A stretch of 60,887 bases of DNA from NCBI GenBank assembly GCA_018714665.1, contig DVNA01000111.1:1-60887 (forward strand), written 5' to 3'. Both the position numbers and the translations under genes were made by a program. Numbering within the stretch: position 1 is the first letter of the stretch; each line of letters starts with the position of its first letter. This DNA comes from Candidatus Gallibacteroides avistercoris (GTDB lineage Bacteria > Bacteroidota > Bacteroidia > Bacteroidales > CHK158-818). This document shows, piece by piece, positions 59,449 through 60,887 of this stretch. The notes beneath the pieces are model-generated. The model made no database searches, was not told the origin of the DNA, and saw nothing but the letters and a program-made list of their open reading frames with translations.

Positions 59449-60887
59449 TCAATCTTGTGTTACACGCTTAAAGAAGCGATCGAACCGGATACGTCCGTCA
59501 AACCAACCGCGATCCTTATCTATCGAAAGCCAAACGAATAACGGTTTCCCCACGATGTGATCTTCGGGCACAAAGCCCCAGGCACGCGAGTCGGCCGAGT
59601 TGTCGCGGTTATCGCCCATCATAAAATAGTAATCCATCCGGAAGGTATAAAACTTCGCCTCTTTCCCGTTGATATAGGCCTTTCCATCCTTTATTTCCAG
59701 GCTATTCCCCTCATAATTCCGAATCACCCGTTCGTAAATACGGAGGTTATCGGGAGTCAACTCTATCGAATCTCCTTTTTGAGGAATCCAGATAGGGCCG
59801 TAGTCGCAGCGGGTCCATCTGTCTTCAAAGCCGGCCGGATAAATCTGCTCGCCCCAGCCTCCGGGTTCGGGAACCATCTCCAATATCTGAGGCAGTTTCG
59901 AAGCCTTGTAATAGGCATCCAACGTCAGCGGTACCCGGTAAACGGGATTATACGTCCCGTTGCTGTTCTTGTGTAAATCCAATGCGGCAAAAATGGCCTC
60001 GGCATTGCTTTCGTTGTTCATCAGCAAACGGTCGTCCTTGCTTACTCCCAACATCCGGAAAGTTTTCTCATCCAGATATGAACCAGCTGTTTGAACGAAC
60101 ATATTGTATTGCAGATTTTTAGGGTCTTCTGCCCGCACATCGTTTATGAAAAGTTCATTATTAATAATCTGCAACTTGTCTCCCGGCATTCCGACTGCCC
60201 GTTTGACAAAATTCTCACGACGATCTACCGGACGGTAAACGACGTCGCCGAAAATAGCCTTGTTTTTATTTACCACATCCCAACCGTTGCGATATACCAG
60301 CTCGTGATAGTCGGGGTTGGGTACCAGGGTGGCCACCGTATCTCCTGCCGGGAAATTGAATACGACAATGTCGTTACGTTCCACCTTTCCCAATCCGGCC
60401 AACCGCTTGTAAGGCCATTGCGGCCACTCGATGTACGACTTCGTCCCGGTTATGGGCATGGTATGCTGCGCCAGGGGGAAAGACAACGGTGTGTTGGGGA
60501 CACGCGGACCGTAGCTCAATTTGCTTACGAACAGGTAGTCGCCCACCAAAAGGGTCTTTTCAAGTGAGGGAGTAGGGATTTTATAGTTCTGGAAAAAGAA
60601 GGTGTTGATCAAATAGACCGCCACCAAGGCAAAGATAATGGCATCTACCCATTCCATCGTTTTTCGGATGGTCGGATTTTTCGATTTCTTCCAACCTCCC
60701 CACGGGATAAAGCGAGTCAAATAAATGTCGATAATCAGGAATATCCCCAGACACAGCCAGTAATTCCCTACCCATACCGTAAATGCCAGGTAGAGAAGGG
60801 TTACCACGGCAAACCGTATCCACCTTGATTTGGAGACGTTGCAAAAACGTCCGGCCAGCGGACAACTCTTTTTGTCTTTTTCTATCT
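59449..60887 (-). CDS. lepB: Signal peptidase I, 5' end off window
   Basis: Membrane-bound protease that removes signal peptides. The catalytic serine lies in IPTPSLEKTLLVGDYLFVSK and the lysine in FVKRAVGMPGDKL; the family end MMGDNRDNSADSRAWGFVP is near the stop. Two or three membrane helices are at the N-terminus. The frame stays open to the window edge: codons before the GTG at 60807 continue (reading RWIRFAVVTLLYLAF), so the true start is upstream and the GTG should not be used as the start. Length at least 479 residues. Confidence 0.93.
   Translation of the reverse strand, partial: IEKDKKSCPLAGRFCNVSKSRWIRFAVVTLLYLAFTVWVGNYWLCLGIFLIIDIYLTRFIPWGGWKKSKNPTIRKTMEWVDAIIFALVAVYLINTFFFQNYKIPTPSLEKTLLVGDYLFVSKLSYGPRVPNTPLSFPLAQHTMPITGTKSYIEWPQWPYKRLAGLGKVERNDIVVFNFPAGDTVATLVPNPDYHELVYRNGWDVVNKNKAIFGDVVYRPVDRRENFVKRAVGMPGDKLQIINNELFINDVRAEDPKNLQYNMFVQTAGSYLDEKTFRMLGVSKDDRLLMNNESNAEAIFAALDLHKNSNGTYNPVYRVPLTLDAYYKASKLPQILEMVPEPGGWGEQIYPAGFEDRWTRCDYGPIWIPQKGDSIELTPDNLRIYERVIRNYEGNSLEIKDGKAYINGKEAKFYTFRMDYYFMMGDNRDNSADSRAWGFVPEDHIVGKPLFVWLSIDKDRGWFDGRIRFDRFFKRVTQD

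Noticed and set aside
60805..60807. GTG as the start of lepB
   Set aside because: Codons upstream remain open to the window edge and continue a plausible N-terminal membrane segment, so the gene is cut by the window.

Overview
This window is an ordinary but gene-dense stretch of a chromosome from a Bacteroidota organism, most likely order Bacteroidales. The evidence is in the sequence. Promoter -7 boxes fit TAnnTTTG, four of them exactly 20 nt from an upstream TTG. Shine-Dalgarno sequences are mostly absent. The gene content is typical of the group: large IspG, DUF2723 membrane protein, GH3-fold protein, WbqC, DPP-IV, paired S41 proteases, ATP-type PckA and a Nudix-type sugar regulator. The genus cannot be fixed from sequence alone; a Barnesiella/Parabacteroides-like gut anaerobe would fit.

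Layout. 1-6 kb: the start of a lipoprotein gene, xerD, then aroQ, pyk, an O-methyltransferase, rbfA and an FtsX-like permease. 6-12.6 kb (minus strand): pnp, a GH3-fold protein, and the acpP-fabF-rnc cluster. 12.7-20 kb: purN, pdxB, then a plus-strand run of rpoN, a PAP2-like membrane protein, gcvH, purE, ispG and a GroES-like protein. 20-23 kb: an M15 peptidase, about 550 nt with no gene, a secreted DUF4476-type protein and an aldo/keto reductase. 23-30.6 kb (minus strand): a xylose operon read as xylR (Nudix-type) - xylB - GH120 beta-xylosidase - xylA - xylE. 30.8-36 kb: two identical tRNA-Asn genes, a PfkB kinase, an S41 protease, a secreted EEP-family phosphatase/nuclease and a secreted metallophosphatase. 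36-45 kb: pckA, a GNAT-like protein, parE-coaD-S41 protease, asnB. 45-50 kb (minus strand): queG, a polysaccharide deacetylase and a large DUF2723 protein. 50-60.9 kb: mnmD-like methyltransferase, then a minus-strand run of lepB (start off the window), wbqC, cysE, rlmL-like, DPP-IV, purD and two membrane proteins.

How the genes work together. The xylose block is the one coherent accessory system: a secreted or periplasmic GH120 enzyme would release xylose, XylE imports it, XylA and XylB convert it to xylulose 5-phosphate, and a regulator with a degraded Nudix motif probably senses a pathway sugar. The GH120 protein carries an inserted CBM6-like domain, which is the most interesting molecular feature here. 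The rest is mainly housekeeping: purine synthesis (purN, purE, purD), lipid synthesis, RNA decay and modification, and DNA topology.

I saw no CRISPR array, insertion sequence, integrase cassette or defence island. I did not find a clearly undescribed multi-gene system. All family assignments are from recognised motifs and remembered family members; no database search was run.
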